A stretch of 64,000 bases of DNA from Clostridiales bacterium FE2011 (GTDB taxonomy: Bacteria; Bacillota; Clostridia; Christensenellales; Aristaeellaceae), in contig CP069418.1 in assembly GCA_017569305.1 (NCBI GenBank), positions 3,498,494-3,562,493 on the forward strand. Reading direction: 5' to 3'. The notes under the pieces were generated by a model. It was not told the origin of the DNA. It made no database searches and was given only the letters and a program-made list of their open reading frames with translations. The position numbers and the translations under genes are program-made. Shown in pieces: positions 9,229 to 17,118 of the stretch (positions are counted from its first letter, which is position 1; every line of letters starts with the position of its first letter).

Positions 9229-10049
9229 TCATGGACATCAAAAAACAGGCGGCTCAAAAAAAGATCACGGAAGTCAAAAAGCCCTTCCTGACAGGCAGCA
9301 TCACAGATGAAAACACATTCAAAAGCAGTGTGAAATTCCTGGGACTGCTGATCATGATAATTTTTGTCGCTTTTATCGCCTGTTCCTCTGCCGCATTTGG
9401 AAGCGATATCCTCCGCATCGGACTGAACAGTGCCGTTATTATCGTCATCCTGATGCTGATGTATAATTTCGGCTCAAATCACGGCGCTGAAGCAGTATCC
9501 CACGGCGAAATCCTGTGGCAGCGAAAAGAAAAGGGACGTCCTTTCAGTGAAAGTGAAAAGAAGCTGTGTTTCCATCCGGCAAAGGGATATGTAATCGGGC
9601 TGATCGGATCGCTGCTGATCCTGATTCCCGCAGTGATTCTGGCCTTCAAAGCCCAGATACAGACCACAGATTCCGGCACACTCCCCGGATGGATGAATGC
9701 TTATATGCGCAGAGGGGATATCAGCAGCGCGCTGATGAACTACAGCAATCCTGAAGGGATGGGCTTTGTTGATTATATCCGCGCGTTCGTCCGGATCTGC
9801 ATTATTCCTTACGTGAATCTTATCGGACACAGCAATAATGCCGCCATGCTGACGCTGGAGAGGATCAGCCCGCTGATCCTGCTTCTTCCCGCAGCAGCGT
9901 ACGGTACCGGATATATTTCCGGCAAATCAGTGCGGACCAGGATCCACACCACCATCTCCGAAAATGAGAAAAAGCGCATCCGCCGGGACAACAAACGTAG
10001 TAAGCAGAACCGTACCGTGCGCAGACGCGAGCCGGAACAGCTGAATTAA
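9225..10049 (+). CDS. Uncharacterised polytopic membrane protein
   Basis: A 274-residue protein I do not recognise. It begins at an ATG that overlaps the alr stop (ATGA); an ATG two codons later is equally possible. Predicted helices lie near 36-58, 62-80, 117-138, 188-206 and 215-238, giving about five spans. The N terminus is lysine-rich, and the C-terminal 35 residues are very basic (RRDNKRSKQNRTVRRR) and probably cytoplasmic. No enzymatic motif is visible. Its place between alr and rsmD, tightly coupled to alr, suggests an envelope role, but that is only inference from position. Confidence 0.8.
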   Translation: MIMDIKKQAAQKKITEVKKPFLTGSITDENTFKSSVKFLGLLIMIIFVAFIACSSAAFGSDILRIGLNSAVIIVILMLMYNFGSNHGAEAVSHGEILWQRKEKGRPFSESEKKLCFHPAKGYVIGLIGSLLILIPAVILAFKAQIQTTDSGTLPGWMNAYMRRGDISSALMNYSNPEGMGFVDYIRAFVRICIIPYVNLIGHSNNAAMLTLERISPLILLLPAAAYGTGYISGKSVRTRIHTTISENEKKRIRRDNKRSKQNRTVRRREPEQLN

Positions 10050-10070
10050 CCAGCAGGAGACAACATATTT

Positions 10071-10625
10071 ATGAGAATCATAGCCGGTGAAGCACGGGGA
10101 AGAAGAATAGAAGCGCCGGCAGGGAGGAATACAAGGCCCACCCTTGACCGGATCCGTGAAAACATGTTTAATATCCTGCAGGCGGATATTCCGGAAAGCC
10201 GTATACTTGACCTGTTCGCCGGAAGCGGCGCACTGAGCCTGGAAGCCATCAGCCGGGGCGCCGCCTCAGCAGTGCTGGTGGATTCCGACCGGAAGGCCAG
10301 CATGATCCAGAAACAGAATGCCGAATCCCTCCGCTTTGATAACCGGACCCGGATGTATTGCTGTGACTGGACCAGGGCGGTTCGTTCACTGCAGGAGGCA
10401 GGGCAGAAATTTGACATCATTTTTCTGGATCCACCCTATGCCATGACCGATTTACGAACTGTTTTCACTGCCCTGATTCCGCTGATGGAAAAAGAATCCA
10501 TGATTGTGCTGGAGCATGAGGCGGGGAAGAGCGTTTCTGTTCCATCTGAGTTTGAGATTATCAAAGACCGTTCCTGGGGATTTTGCGCGGTAACTGTTTA
10601 CAGGCTGAATGCGGAAGGAGAATGA
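10071..10625 (+). CDS. rsmD: 16S rRNA (guanine-966-N2)-methyltransferase RsmD
   Basis: RsmD methylates G966 of 16S rRNA (E. coli numbering) using S-adenosylmethionine. The 184-residue product starts MRIIAGEARGRRIEAPAG, the standard RsmD N terminus. It has the SAM-binding motif ILDLFAGSGALSLEAISRGA (about 44-63) and the catalytic motif IV FLDPPYAM (about 122-129), typical of exocyclic-amine methyltransferases. It ends 3 nt before coaD, the same order seen in Bacillus. Confidence 0.96.
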   Translation: MRIIAGEARGRRIEAPAGRNTRPTLDRIRENMFNILQADIPESRILDLFAGSGALSLEAISRGAASAVLVDSDRKASMIQKQNAESLRFDNRTRMYCCDWTRAVRSLQEAGQKFDIIFLDPPYAMTDLRTVFTALIPLMEKESMIVLEHEAGKSVSVPSEFEIIKDRSWGFCAVTVYRLNAEGE

Positions 10626-10628
10626 CAG

Positions 10629-11117
10629 ATGGTTTCCTGTGTTTTTCCCGGTTCGTTTGATCCTGTGACAAAAGGGCACCTGGATCTGATCACAAGAGCT
10701 GCATCCCTTTTTGACCGGGTTACCGTTACAGTGATGATAAACATCAGCAAAAAGGGAAGTATCCCTCCGGATCAAAGAGTTTCCATGCTGAAGAAAGTCT
10801 GCGAACCGTATCCCAATGTATGTGTGGACAGATGGGAAGGCCTACTGGCCGATTATATGGAGCAGAAAGGCGAGAAGATTATTATCCGCGGGTTACGCAG
10901 CAGTGCCGAATTTGACCATGAGTTTGTGTCATTTTCAGCCAATAAGCTGCTGAATAAACAGGCAGAAACCATCTTCCTGCCGTGCGATCCCGCACTGAAC
11001 GGGATTTCATCTTCCGCAGTGCGGGAGATTGCCGCATTCGGAGGGGATATCCGTTCCTTTGTTCCCAACGTTGTTGCGGAGGAAATCCGGTCCTGCCTGT
11101 CGAAAAACAATCATTAA
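10629..11117 (+). CDS. coaD: Phosphopantetheine adenylyltransferase CoaD
   Basis: Catalyses the penultimate step of coenzyme A synthesis, transfer of AMP from ATP to 4'-phosphopantetheine. The 162-residue product shows the nucleotidyltransferase TxxH motif in FPGSFDPVTKGHLDLI (residues 6-21) and the C-terminal NGISSSAVREIA signature (ISSS/TxxR). IIRGLRSSAEFDHE is also family-specific. Length is normal. Coupled to rsmD with only 3 nt between them. Confidence 0.97.
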   Translation: MVSCVFPGSFDPVTKGHLDLITRAASLFDRVTVTVMINISKKGSIPPDQRVSMLKKVCEPYPNVCVDRWEGLLADYMEQKGEKIIIRGLRSSAEFDHEFVSFSANKLLNKQAETIFLPCDPALNGISSSAVREIAAFGGDIRSFVPNVVAEEIRSCLSKNNH

Positions 11118-11149
11118 TGGAGACTTATTGAAAAGGAGACTCGTTTTTT

Positions 11150-11785
11150 ATGGCTGACATTAAAAGTTCCGGGGAGTGCCTGAAGGCAGTCGGCATACTG
11201 CTTGACGAACTGAAAAACGCAAAAAGAAGCCTGATCAGCAGTGAAGGCTGCATTGTAAACCGCAACCTGATGCAGGCTCAGCTGGAATACCTGCAGGAAA
11301 ACCTTCCTGATACGGTCAAGAAAGCCGCTACCATTGTCGAAAAAGAAGAAGCGATCCGAACCGAAACAGAGCAGAAAAAGCATGAAATCCTCGACAATGC
11401 CACACAGCAGGCCCAGAACATGGTGAATGAAGCCACGCAGAACGCGCAGCAGATGATGGAACAGGCCAACAGGGAAGCCAACGCGCTGATGGACCGGGCC
11501 GCGAAGGAAGCAACTGCCAGAATGGAAGCTGCTTCCAATGAGGCAAAACGGATGCTTGAAGACGCTGAAAACAAGGCAAGACAGCTGGTTGAAGAAGAAA
11601 ATATCGTCAGACGTGCCAGGGTTGAATGCGACGAACTCCGGGAAAGCGCCCGCCAGGAAGCTTCCGAGCTGCATAAAAACACACTGGATTATATCGATTC
11701 CCTGCTTGCGGAAACAGACCGGAAGCTCAGCGAGCTGATCAACAATATCCGGCTCGAGCGGAATGAAATCCGCAATCACCGGTAA
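11150..11785 (+). CDS. Coiled-coil protein (ATP synthase subunit E/H or DivIVA-like)
   Basis: A 211-residue, almost wholly helical and charged protein with no membrane segment. From about residue 40 to 200 it is a continuous predicted coiled coil with Ala/Glu/Gln-rich, semi-repetitive units (NATQQAQNMVNEATQNAQQMMEQANREANALMDRA is the densest part). Such proteins are commonly annotated as V-type ATPase subunit E/H-like or DivIVA-like. Neither is proven here, and no ATPase genes are nearby. It is the last gene of the run that starts at the ACT gene, 32 nt after coaD, and is followed by a strong terminator. Confidence 0.8.
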   Translation: MADIKSSGECLKAVGILLDELKNAKRSLISSEGCIVNRNLMQAQLEYLQENLPDTVKKAATIVEKEEAIRTETEQKKHEILDNATQQAQNMVNEATQNAQQMMEQANREANALMDRAAKEATARMEAASNEAKRMLEDAENKARQLVEEENIVRRARVECDELRESARQEASELHKNTLDYIDSLLAETDRKLSELINNIRLERNEIRNHR

Positions 11786-11816
11786 ACCTTTCCCTTTTGT
11801 CATAATTGCACAAAAC

Positions 11817-11854
11817 AAAAAGGAATTCTTGTGAAAACAGGCAATTCCTTTTTT
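11817..11854 (+). terminator. Rho-independent terminator after the obg-coaD run
   Basis: An 11-bp stem (AAAAAGGAATT at 11817-11827 against AATTCCTTTTT at 11843-11853) with a 15-nt loop and a terminal T run. The A tract before the stem also pairs with the T tract, so it could act in both directions. Confidence 0.85.
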
Positions 11855-11920
11855 GATGATTCTTTTTTATAATACAGACAACACAGGGAAGTGTTCCCAT
11901 AATTTAAGGAGGATAATGTA

Positions 11921-13042
11921 ATGGCAAGTGTATCCCTTCAGCACATCTACAAGGTTTATACCGGCAACGTCACCGCTGTCAGCGATTTCTGCCTGGACAT
12001 CGAAGACAAAGAGTTCATCGTTCTGGTCGGACCTTCCGGCTGCGGTAAATCCACCACCCTGCGTATGGTCGCCGGTCTTGAGGAAATTTCCGACGGCGAA
12101 CTGTATATCGGAGATAAACTGGTAAACGACGTCGCCCCCAAGGATCGCGACATCGCCATGGTTTTCCAGAACTACGCTCTGTATCCCCATATGACCGTGT
12201 TTGACAACATGGCTTTCGGTCTGAAGCTGCGCAAGACCCCGAAAGATGAGATTAAGCGCCGCGTTGAAGAAGCTGCCAAGATCCTGGACATCGCCCACCT
12301 GCTTACCCGTAAGCCCAAGGCTCTGTCCGGCGGCCAGCGCCAGCGTGTTGCTCTGGGACGTGCTATCGTTCGTGAACCCAAGGTCTTCCTGTTCGACGAA
12401 CCGCTGTCCAACCTGGACGCGAAACTGCGCGTTGCCATGCGTACCGAAATCACCAAGCTGCATCAGAGACTGCAGACAACCTTCATCTACGTTACCCATG
12501 ACCAGACCGAAGCTATGACCATGGCCAGCCGTATCGTTGTTATGAAGGACGGCGTCATCCAGCAGGTAGATACCCCCCAGAACCTGTACGACTATCCGGC
12601 CAACGAGTTCGTCGCCGGCTTCATCGGCAGCCCCCAGATGAACTTCTTCAACGTGAAACTGGATCGTGAAGGACAGGATGTTGTTGCCACCTTCGGCGAT
12701 AACAAGATCGTTGTTCCCGAGAAGAAAGTGTCCAAGTTCATCGATGAAAGCTACATCGGCAAGGAAGTTATCATGGGCATCCGTCCTGAAAACATCCATG
12801 ACGACGAAGCCAAGCTCGCTGAGTATGCCAGCGCCACCATCGACGTTGACGTTGAAGTGACAGAACTGATGGGTTCTGAAACCTATCTGTACCTGAGCAC
12901 TACCGGTAAGGAAGGCAACATCATCGCCCGCGTTGATCCCCGCACTTCCAGCAAGGCCGGCCAGAAGATCAAGATCGCTCTGGACACCAACCATCTGCAC
13001 TTCTTCGACAAGGAAACCGAAAAGACCATCCTGAACAAATAA
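11921..13042 (+). CDS. msmX: Sugar ABC transporter ATP-binding protein (MsmX/UgpC type)
   Basis: The ATPase component for carbohydrate ABC importers; MsmX-type proteins are shared by several importers. The 373-residue product has Walker A GPSGCGKST (about 37-45), Q loop, signature LSGGQRQRVALGRA (about 134-147), Walker B VFLFDEP, the H loop, and a C-terminal TOBE/OB region (about 235-370; GIRPENIH). It is monocistronic: a TATAAT (11868-11873) lies 47 nt upstream after the previous terminator, and a strong hairpin follows. No permease or binding-protein gene is adjacent, which fits an orphan shared ATPase. Codon use is noticeably biased to C-ending codons (AAC, ATC, GGC, TTC), suggesting high expression. 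Confidence 0.95.
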   Translation: MASVSLQHIYKVYTGNVTAVSDFCLDIEDKEFIVLVGPSGCGKSTTLRMVAGLEEISDGELYIGDKLVNDVAPKDRDIAMVFQNYALYPHMTVFDNMAFGLKLRKTPKDEIKRRVEEAAKILDIAHLLTRKPKALSGGQRQRVALGRAIVREPKVFLFDEPLSNLDAKLRVAMRTEITKLHQRLQTTFIYVTHDQTEAMTMASRIVVMKDGVIQQVDTPQNLYDYPANEFVAGFIGSPQMNFFNVKLDREGQDVVATFGDNKIVVPEKKVSKFIDESYIGKEVIMGIRPENIHDDEAKLAEYASATIDVDVEVTELMGSETYLYLSTTGKEGNIIARVDPRTSSKAGQKIKIALDTNHLHFFDKETEKTILNK

Positions 13043-13061
13043 TTTCGTTTCCTGAAAACAG

Positions 13062-13092
13062 CACCCCGGATCATCATGATCCGGGGTGTTTT
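13062..13092 (+). terminator. Rho-independent terminator after msmX
   Basis: A perfect 12-bp GC-rich stem (CACCCCGGATCA, 13062-13073, against TGATCCGGGGTG, 13077-13088) with a 3-nt loop, followed by TTTTATTATTC. It lies between convergent genes and may also serve the minus-strand gene that ends at 13094. Confidence 0.93.
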
Positions 13093-13093
13093 A

Positions 13094-13789
13094 TTATTCT
13101 TTTTCTTCAGATGGTAAATATCTAGATATCTTGATCCCCGGTATACCGGACAGCTCTTCCAGGCTCCTTGCGTTAAAAACATTTCCGTCAGAAAATCCAT
13201 ATCCTACATATATTTTGTTATAGGAAGAACCGGAAACCTGCAGGAAAAGTATTTCATCGCCGTAAATGGCGTACACTACCGCGCTGTGATGATATTCATG
13301 CTTGTTTTTCGTATATCCTACACTGACAATATCGCCGACGCGCAGGCCCTCTGACGCCTCAAAATTGTAATAGAAATCCCAATGGTGCTGCGGGTTGATA
13401 TCCCCGGAGAGCAGATAGCCTATAAACTGAGCAAAGGCAAAACACTCGGCATAACCGCCGTACTGGGGCGCGGCGCTGCGAACATGATCAATAGGCCAGC
13501 GGCAGCCGTACCAACCCTTCCGGTAAGCCGTGAGCTGAATATCCTCCACAGCGGTTGTCCAGCCCGGGCACTCCGGATGACCGTGAAAAGTCTGAGGAAT
13601 ATCAGCCTCCGTGGTCCAGTACCAGCCATCGTATAATTCATATTCCTCAATAATACGATCCAGATTCGCGGTAGAAAAATCATCCCTGAAACGATCGTCT
13701 GAAAACTCAAAGTCAGCAAGGCCGGATGCGGCAGGCAGAAAAACGATAAAGATGACAAGAGCAAAGACCGTTTTCAGGTTTCTTTTCAT
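13094..13789 (-). CDS. Secreted protein with CHAP/NlpC-like cysteine peptidase features
   Basis: A 231-residue exported protein. I start at ATG 13789, which has GGAAAGGATGG upstream and gives a classical signal peptide (KRNLKTVFALVIFIVFLPAASG); the frame is open 8 codons further. The mature part has a papain-like arrangement: GGYAECFAFAQFI with Cys116 at a predicted helix start, then LRVGDIVSVGY, then HHSAVVYAI with His167/168, then GDEILFLQVSG. This matches the Cys-His layout of CHAP or NlpC/P60 amidohydrolases, but I cannot name a family. It is Trp/Tyr-rich near 45-95. A wall-directed hydrolase is inference. Confidence 0.7.
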   Translation of the reverse strand: MKRNLKTVFALVIFIVFLPAASGLADFEFSDDRFRDDFSTANLDRIIEEYELYDGWYWTTEADIPQTFHGHPECPGWTTAVEDIQLTAYRKGWYGCRWPIDHVRSAAPQYGGYAECFAFAQFIGYLLSGDINPQHHWDFYYNFEASEGLRVGDIVSVGYTKNKHEYHHSAVVYAIYGDEILFLQVSGSSYNKIYVGYGFSDGNVFNARSLEELSGIPGIKISRYLPSEEKE

Positions 13790-13879
13790 GAAAACATCCA
13801 TCCTTTCCGTCATCTTTCATGATGAATATTATATCGACAAGTTTTCCATGTTTCAAGCTGGCATAAACCCTGAAGCGAT

Positions 13880-13907
13880 TTGCTTACCGCAATGATTGTG
13901 ATATAAT
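13880..13907 (+). promoter_or_regulatory. Promoter for the PucR-like regulator
   Basis: TTGCTT (13880-13885), a 16-nt spacer and a perfect TATAAT (13902-13907). An AAGGAGGTGATC binding site and ATG 13935 follow immediately, leaving a leader of only about 20 nt. Confidence 0.7.
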
Positions 13908-13934
13908 AAAATAATGTGAAGGAGGTGATCCGGG

Positions 13935-14888
13935 ATGAATCAAAAACAGTTGACAGCCGAAATCATTCCCGCTGAAAAACTGCCCGGTGATCTTCGGTAT
14001 GAATTATCCCTTTCACCCGATCACATTGTGAGGCTGGATGGTTACACCTATCTGTCCATGGGAGAGAAAACCGCCGTGTTTCCGGACAATCCGGATACTG
14101 ACGCGCTGCTGTCTTCCCTGATCAACGGCAGTAAGGTACTGGACAGACCTGCCAGCGCTTCCGGATTGTTTCAAAGAATGCTGACGGACGCGCAATTTAC
14201 GCCTGATGCTGAGCTGTACAAGGCATGCCGGGTGAAAGACAAACAAAAGAGAAGCGTTGTTGTTTTCCGTGGATCCGGCACTTCTGGCAAGGACCTGTAT
14301 ACGCTGCTTTCCCAGATCGCGCCGGTGGAAAAGAATGATATTGTTTTCCCGATGGATTATCAGTCCGTGGTTCTGATCAGGGAAACCGACCGTAAGGATG
14401 CAGAAGAACTGACCGAGTTTACCGATGCTGTGATCGGCACAATGGAAAGTGAAGGCATCACCGGAATCAAAGCCGGAATCGGACGGGAGGCAGACAATGC
14501 GGAAGCCCTGCGGGACAGCTATCATGACGCAGTAAACGCTCTGTACATCGGCTCCGTTTATCACCGGCAGGATTCTGTGTATCTATATACGAAACAAGCG
14601 CTGGAAAGAATCGTAGACAGCCTTCCGGAAGCATCGAAAGAAGAAATCCGTAAAGAATACTGCCAGCTGAAAACATCTGATTTACTCAGCGATGAAATGC
14701 TTGAAACCGTGAGGGTGTTTTTCAGAAATGACCTGAATCTGACCGCCGCATCCAAACAGCTGTTCATCCACAGGAACACACTGAATTACCGGCTGGATAA
14801 GATCCGTAAACTATCCGGACTGGATCTGCGGTGTTTCCATGACGCCGTCGTCTTTTCCGTTATTATGCTTATTCCGCAGGGATCGTAA
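13935..14888 (+). CDS. PucR/CdaR-family transcriptional regulator
   Basis: A 317-residue protein whose last 60 residues form the PucR/CdaR-type helix-turn-helix (FFRNDLNLTAASKQLFIHRNTLNYRLDKI, about 256-284). The middle region (about 110-220) resembles the GGDEF-like sensory domain of the family (GIKAGIGREADNAEALRDSYHDA). Such proteins regulate catabolic genes in response to metabolites. The inducer here is unknown and I see no adjacent catabolic operon. The downstream S41 protease lies 36 nt away and is probably co-transcribed. An exceptionally strong Shine-Dalgarno precedes the ATG. Confidence 0.85.
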   Translation: MNQKQLTAEIIPAEKLPGDLRYELSLSPDHIVRLDGYTYLSMGEKTAVFPDNPDTDALLSSLINGSKVLDRPASASGLFQRMLTDAQFTPDAELYKACRVKDKQKRSVVVFRGSGTSGKDLYTLLSQIAPVEKNDIVFPMDYQSVVLIRETDRKDAEELTEFTDAVIGTMESEGITGIKAGIGREADNAEALRDSYHDAVNALYIGSVYHRQDSVYLYTKQALERIVDSLPEASKEEIRKEYCQLKTSDLLSDEMLETVRVFFRNDLNLTAASKQLFIHRNTLNYRLDKIRKLSGLDLRCFHDAVVFSVIMLIPQGS

Positions 14889-14924
14889 CCGCTTTTCCTG
14901 CATCATCTGAAAGGGGATCTGCCC

Positions 14925-16202
14925 ATGCGTAAAAAAATGCTTAAAATCATCTGCGTTATGGCAATGCTGCTGGTACTTTCTTCCTGCTCGCTGATTCCGA
15001 TATCCAGCCTGGAAAGTATGTTCAATGAAACGGGTAATTCCTCCATTACCAGCGGATACTCCACGGGCAGCGCCGCCAAAGATTCAAACGTCGTGATCAT
15101 CAGCAAGGACGAATACGAGAAATACCAGAAATTCTCTGAAATGTTCACGATTTATGATACCGCAAAAGATTACTTCTACCAGGAACCCGATACAGACCTG
15201 ATGGTTGAGTATGCCATCAGGGGTATGATGGCCGGCCTGGATGATCCGTATTCCTTCTATTACAATCCCAAGGAATACAAGGAAATGATGGAAGATGACG
15301 AGGGCAAATACGTCGGAATCGGCGTCATGATCCAGGCCAATATGGAAAAACAGATCTGCACAATCACCCGCGTGTTCCAGGGCGGCCCCGCCGAAGAAGC
15401 AGGCGTACAGCGTGGAGATATCCTGTACAGGGTGGGCGAGGATCTTTATGTGAATCCCACCAATCTGCAGGAAGCAGTTGATATCATGCGCGGCATCCCC
15501 GGCACAGACGTGGACGTCACCTTCCTGAGGAACGGGGAGGAAATTACTTATACCATCACCCGACGTGAAGTCAACGTTAACCAGGTTGACAGCAAAATGC
15601 TGGATGACAAGATCGGCTATATCGCGATGTATGAGTTTGCCGGTCACAGTGAACTGGAATTTGAACAAGCTCTCCAGAAACTGCTTGCACAGAAAGCCCA
15701 GGGGATCATTATTGACCTGAGAGACAATCAGGGCGGCTGGGTGGAACAGGCGCGTTATATTGCCGATCTTTTTATGGATGAAGGCGAGCTCTGCTACCTG
15801 AAATACCGTGACGGAGAAGAGCATGCCGATGAATACAGGACGAAAAACGGGAAAGCAGACGTTAAGCTGGTTATCCTCATCAACGAAAACAGCGCCAGTT
15901 CTTCAGAAATCCTGACGGGAGCCCTGCGTGACTGTGCAGGCGCCGTTACCGTAGGCGTTAAAAGCTTCGGAAAGGGCATCATCCAGATGGTGTCCGAAGT
16001 CGGCGTAAACGGCGCAGGCTTCCAGATGACCATCGCCGAATACCTCACGCCTTCCGGAACTCCTGTTCACAAAATCGGTATTACACCGGATTATGAGGTA
16101 CCGCTGCCAGAAGGGGATAATGGAATGTATGATTTCGCGGATACCGTTCATGATATTCAGTTAGCCAAAGCCGTGGAAGTCATGAAGGAACAGTTACACT
16201 AA
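14925..16202 (+). CDS. S41 family C-terminal processing peptidase (CtpA-like) lipoprotein
   Basis: A 425-residue serine protease of the carboxy-terminal processing family. The N terminus has a signal with a lipobox-like LSSC (about residues 18-21), so it is probably lipid-anchored outside the membrane. A PDZ domain spans about 125-210 (GIGVMIQ, GGPAEEAGVQRGDILYRV). The catalytic domain follows, with the serine in NENSASSSEILTGALRD (about 316-332) and the lysine in KSFGKGIIQ (about 346-354), the expected Ser-Lys dyad. Substrates are unknown. It follows the PucR-like gene and probably shares its promoter. Confidence 0.92.
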   Translation: MRKKMLKIICVMAMLLVLSSCSLIPISSLESMFNETGNSSITSGYSTGSAAKDSNVVIISKDEYEKYQKFSEMFTIYDTAKDYFYQEPDTDLMVEYAIRGMMAGLDDPYSFYYNPKEYKEMMEDDEGKYVGIGVMIQANMEKQICTITRVFQGGPAEEAGVQRGDILYRVGEDLYVNPTNLQEAVDIMRGIPGTDVDVTFLRNGEEITYTITRREVNVNQVDSKMLDDKIGYIAMYEFAGHSELEFEQALQKLLAQKAQGIIIDLRDNQGGWVEQARYIADLFMDEGELCYLKYRDGEEHADEYRTKNGKADVKLVILINENSASSSEILTGALRDCAGAVTVGVKSFGKGIIQMVSEVGVNGAGFQMTIAEYLTPSGTPVHKIGITPDYEVPLPEGDNGMYDFADTVHDIQLAKAVEVMKEQLH

Positions 16203-16214
16203 ACAGGTTTTCAT

Positions 16215-16243
16215 TTGCATATTAAGCCCGATTGTACTATAAT
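16215..16243 (+). promoter_or_regulatory. Promoter for the receiver-like/SPFH gene pair
   Basis: TTGCAT (16215-16220), a 17-nt spacer and a perfect TATAAT (16238-16243), 42 nt before ATG 16285, which is preceded by TTGGAGGTTG. Confidence 0.75.
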
Positions 16244-16284
16244 TACAAAGTGACATAGTCCCAAAACGCCTTGGAGGTTGTTGG

Positions 16285-17097
16285 ATGTACAAGCTTTTGC
16301 TCGTGTCTGATCAGGAGGAAGTTCTGAACGCATTCGCCAGTATCAGTAACTGGGAACTGCTTGGGTTTAAGCCCCCTCACATACGTCATGACTTTGAAGG
16401 AACAAAAGACAGCCTCGCAAAGCATCATGCAGACGGCATCAGCCTGGCCGTAAGTCCTGAACAGGAGGAACTGATTCTTGCATACCTGCAGGAAAACTTT
16501 CCGAACGTTTCCATTTTCCAGGCCGGCCGTAACGAAGAAGAAGTCCGCAAGTATCTCAGCGAACTCAAAGTTCTGCTGAACCGGATTCATGCTGATTTCT
16601 ATAATGAACGTTCCAATACCCGGGACGTTCTGCAGATGTGCAGGCATGAGTTCTTCAAGAAAGTCATCAACGGACAGGTTAAAAACAGCGATGACCTTCA
16701 CCGGAATATGCGCCTGCTCCGCAGCCGAATGGACGCGGACCGTCCCTGTCTGCTGATTGAGATTGACCAGTCAGCTCCTTTCGACAAGCTGGAGGGAAGA
16801 TGGCATTACGGCAAGGAACGGCTTGAGGTTGCACTGCGCACCTCTTTTGCCGGAGACAAGAACGGCATTCATATTCTTCCGACCATCCATTCTGACGGAA
16901 GAATCCTGGTGCTGGCCTGCCCGCTGCACGGCGTGGACACCGATATGACAGTGGATACAATGACAGCGATGCTCGCAACCTACACCGCTGACAGCATTTC
17001 CCATATGAAAGAATATTTCGGTCTTGATCTTCATATTACAGGAATTCGCGTATTTCCGGCGCTTACAGCGCTCTGCGGAGATACGGATAAAGTTTAA
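16285..17097 (+). CDS. YesN-like regulator with pseudo-receiver and no HTH domain
   Basis: A 270-residue protein. Residues 1-115 look like a CheY-type receiver fold (YKLLLVSDQEEVLNAF at the start). The usual phosphoacceptor strand (hhhDhxMP) is replaced by ADGISLAVSPEQ, so it is probably not phosphorylated. Residues 120-270 (CRHEFFKKVINGQ, CLLIEIDQ, ILVLACPL) resemble the middle region of YesN-type response regulators. These normally end in an AraC-type double HTH of about 100 residues, which is absent here; the gene stops cleanly and the next gene follows in 21 nt. Function unknown; signalling by protein contact is inference. Confidence 0.65.
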   Translation: MYKLLLVSDQEEVLNAFASISNWELLGFKPPHIRHDFEGTKDSLAKHHADGISLAVSPEQEELILAYLQENFPNVSIFQAGRNEEEVRKYLSELKVLLNRIHADFYNERSNTRDVLQMCRHEFFKKVINGQVKNSDDLHRNMRLLRSRMDADRPCLLIEIDQSAPFDKLEGRWHYGKERLEVALRTSFAGDKNGIHILPTIHSDGRILVLACPLHGVDTDMTVDTMTAMLATYTADSISHMKEYFGLDLHITGIRVFPALTALCGDTDKV

Positions 17098-17118
17098 TAA
17101 AATCAAGGAGGAATAAGG

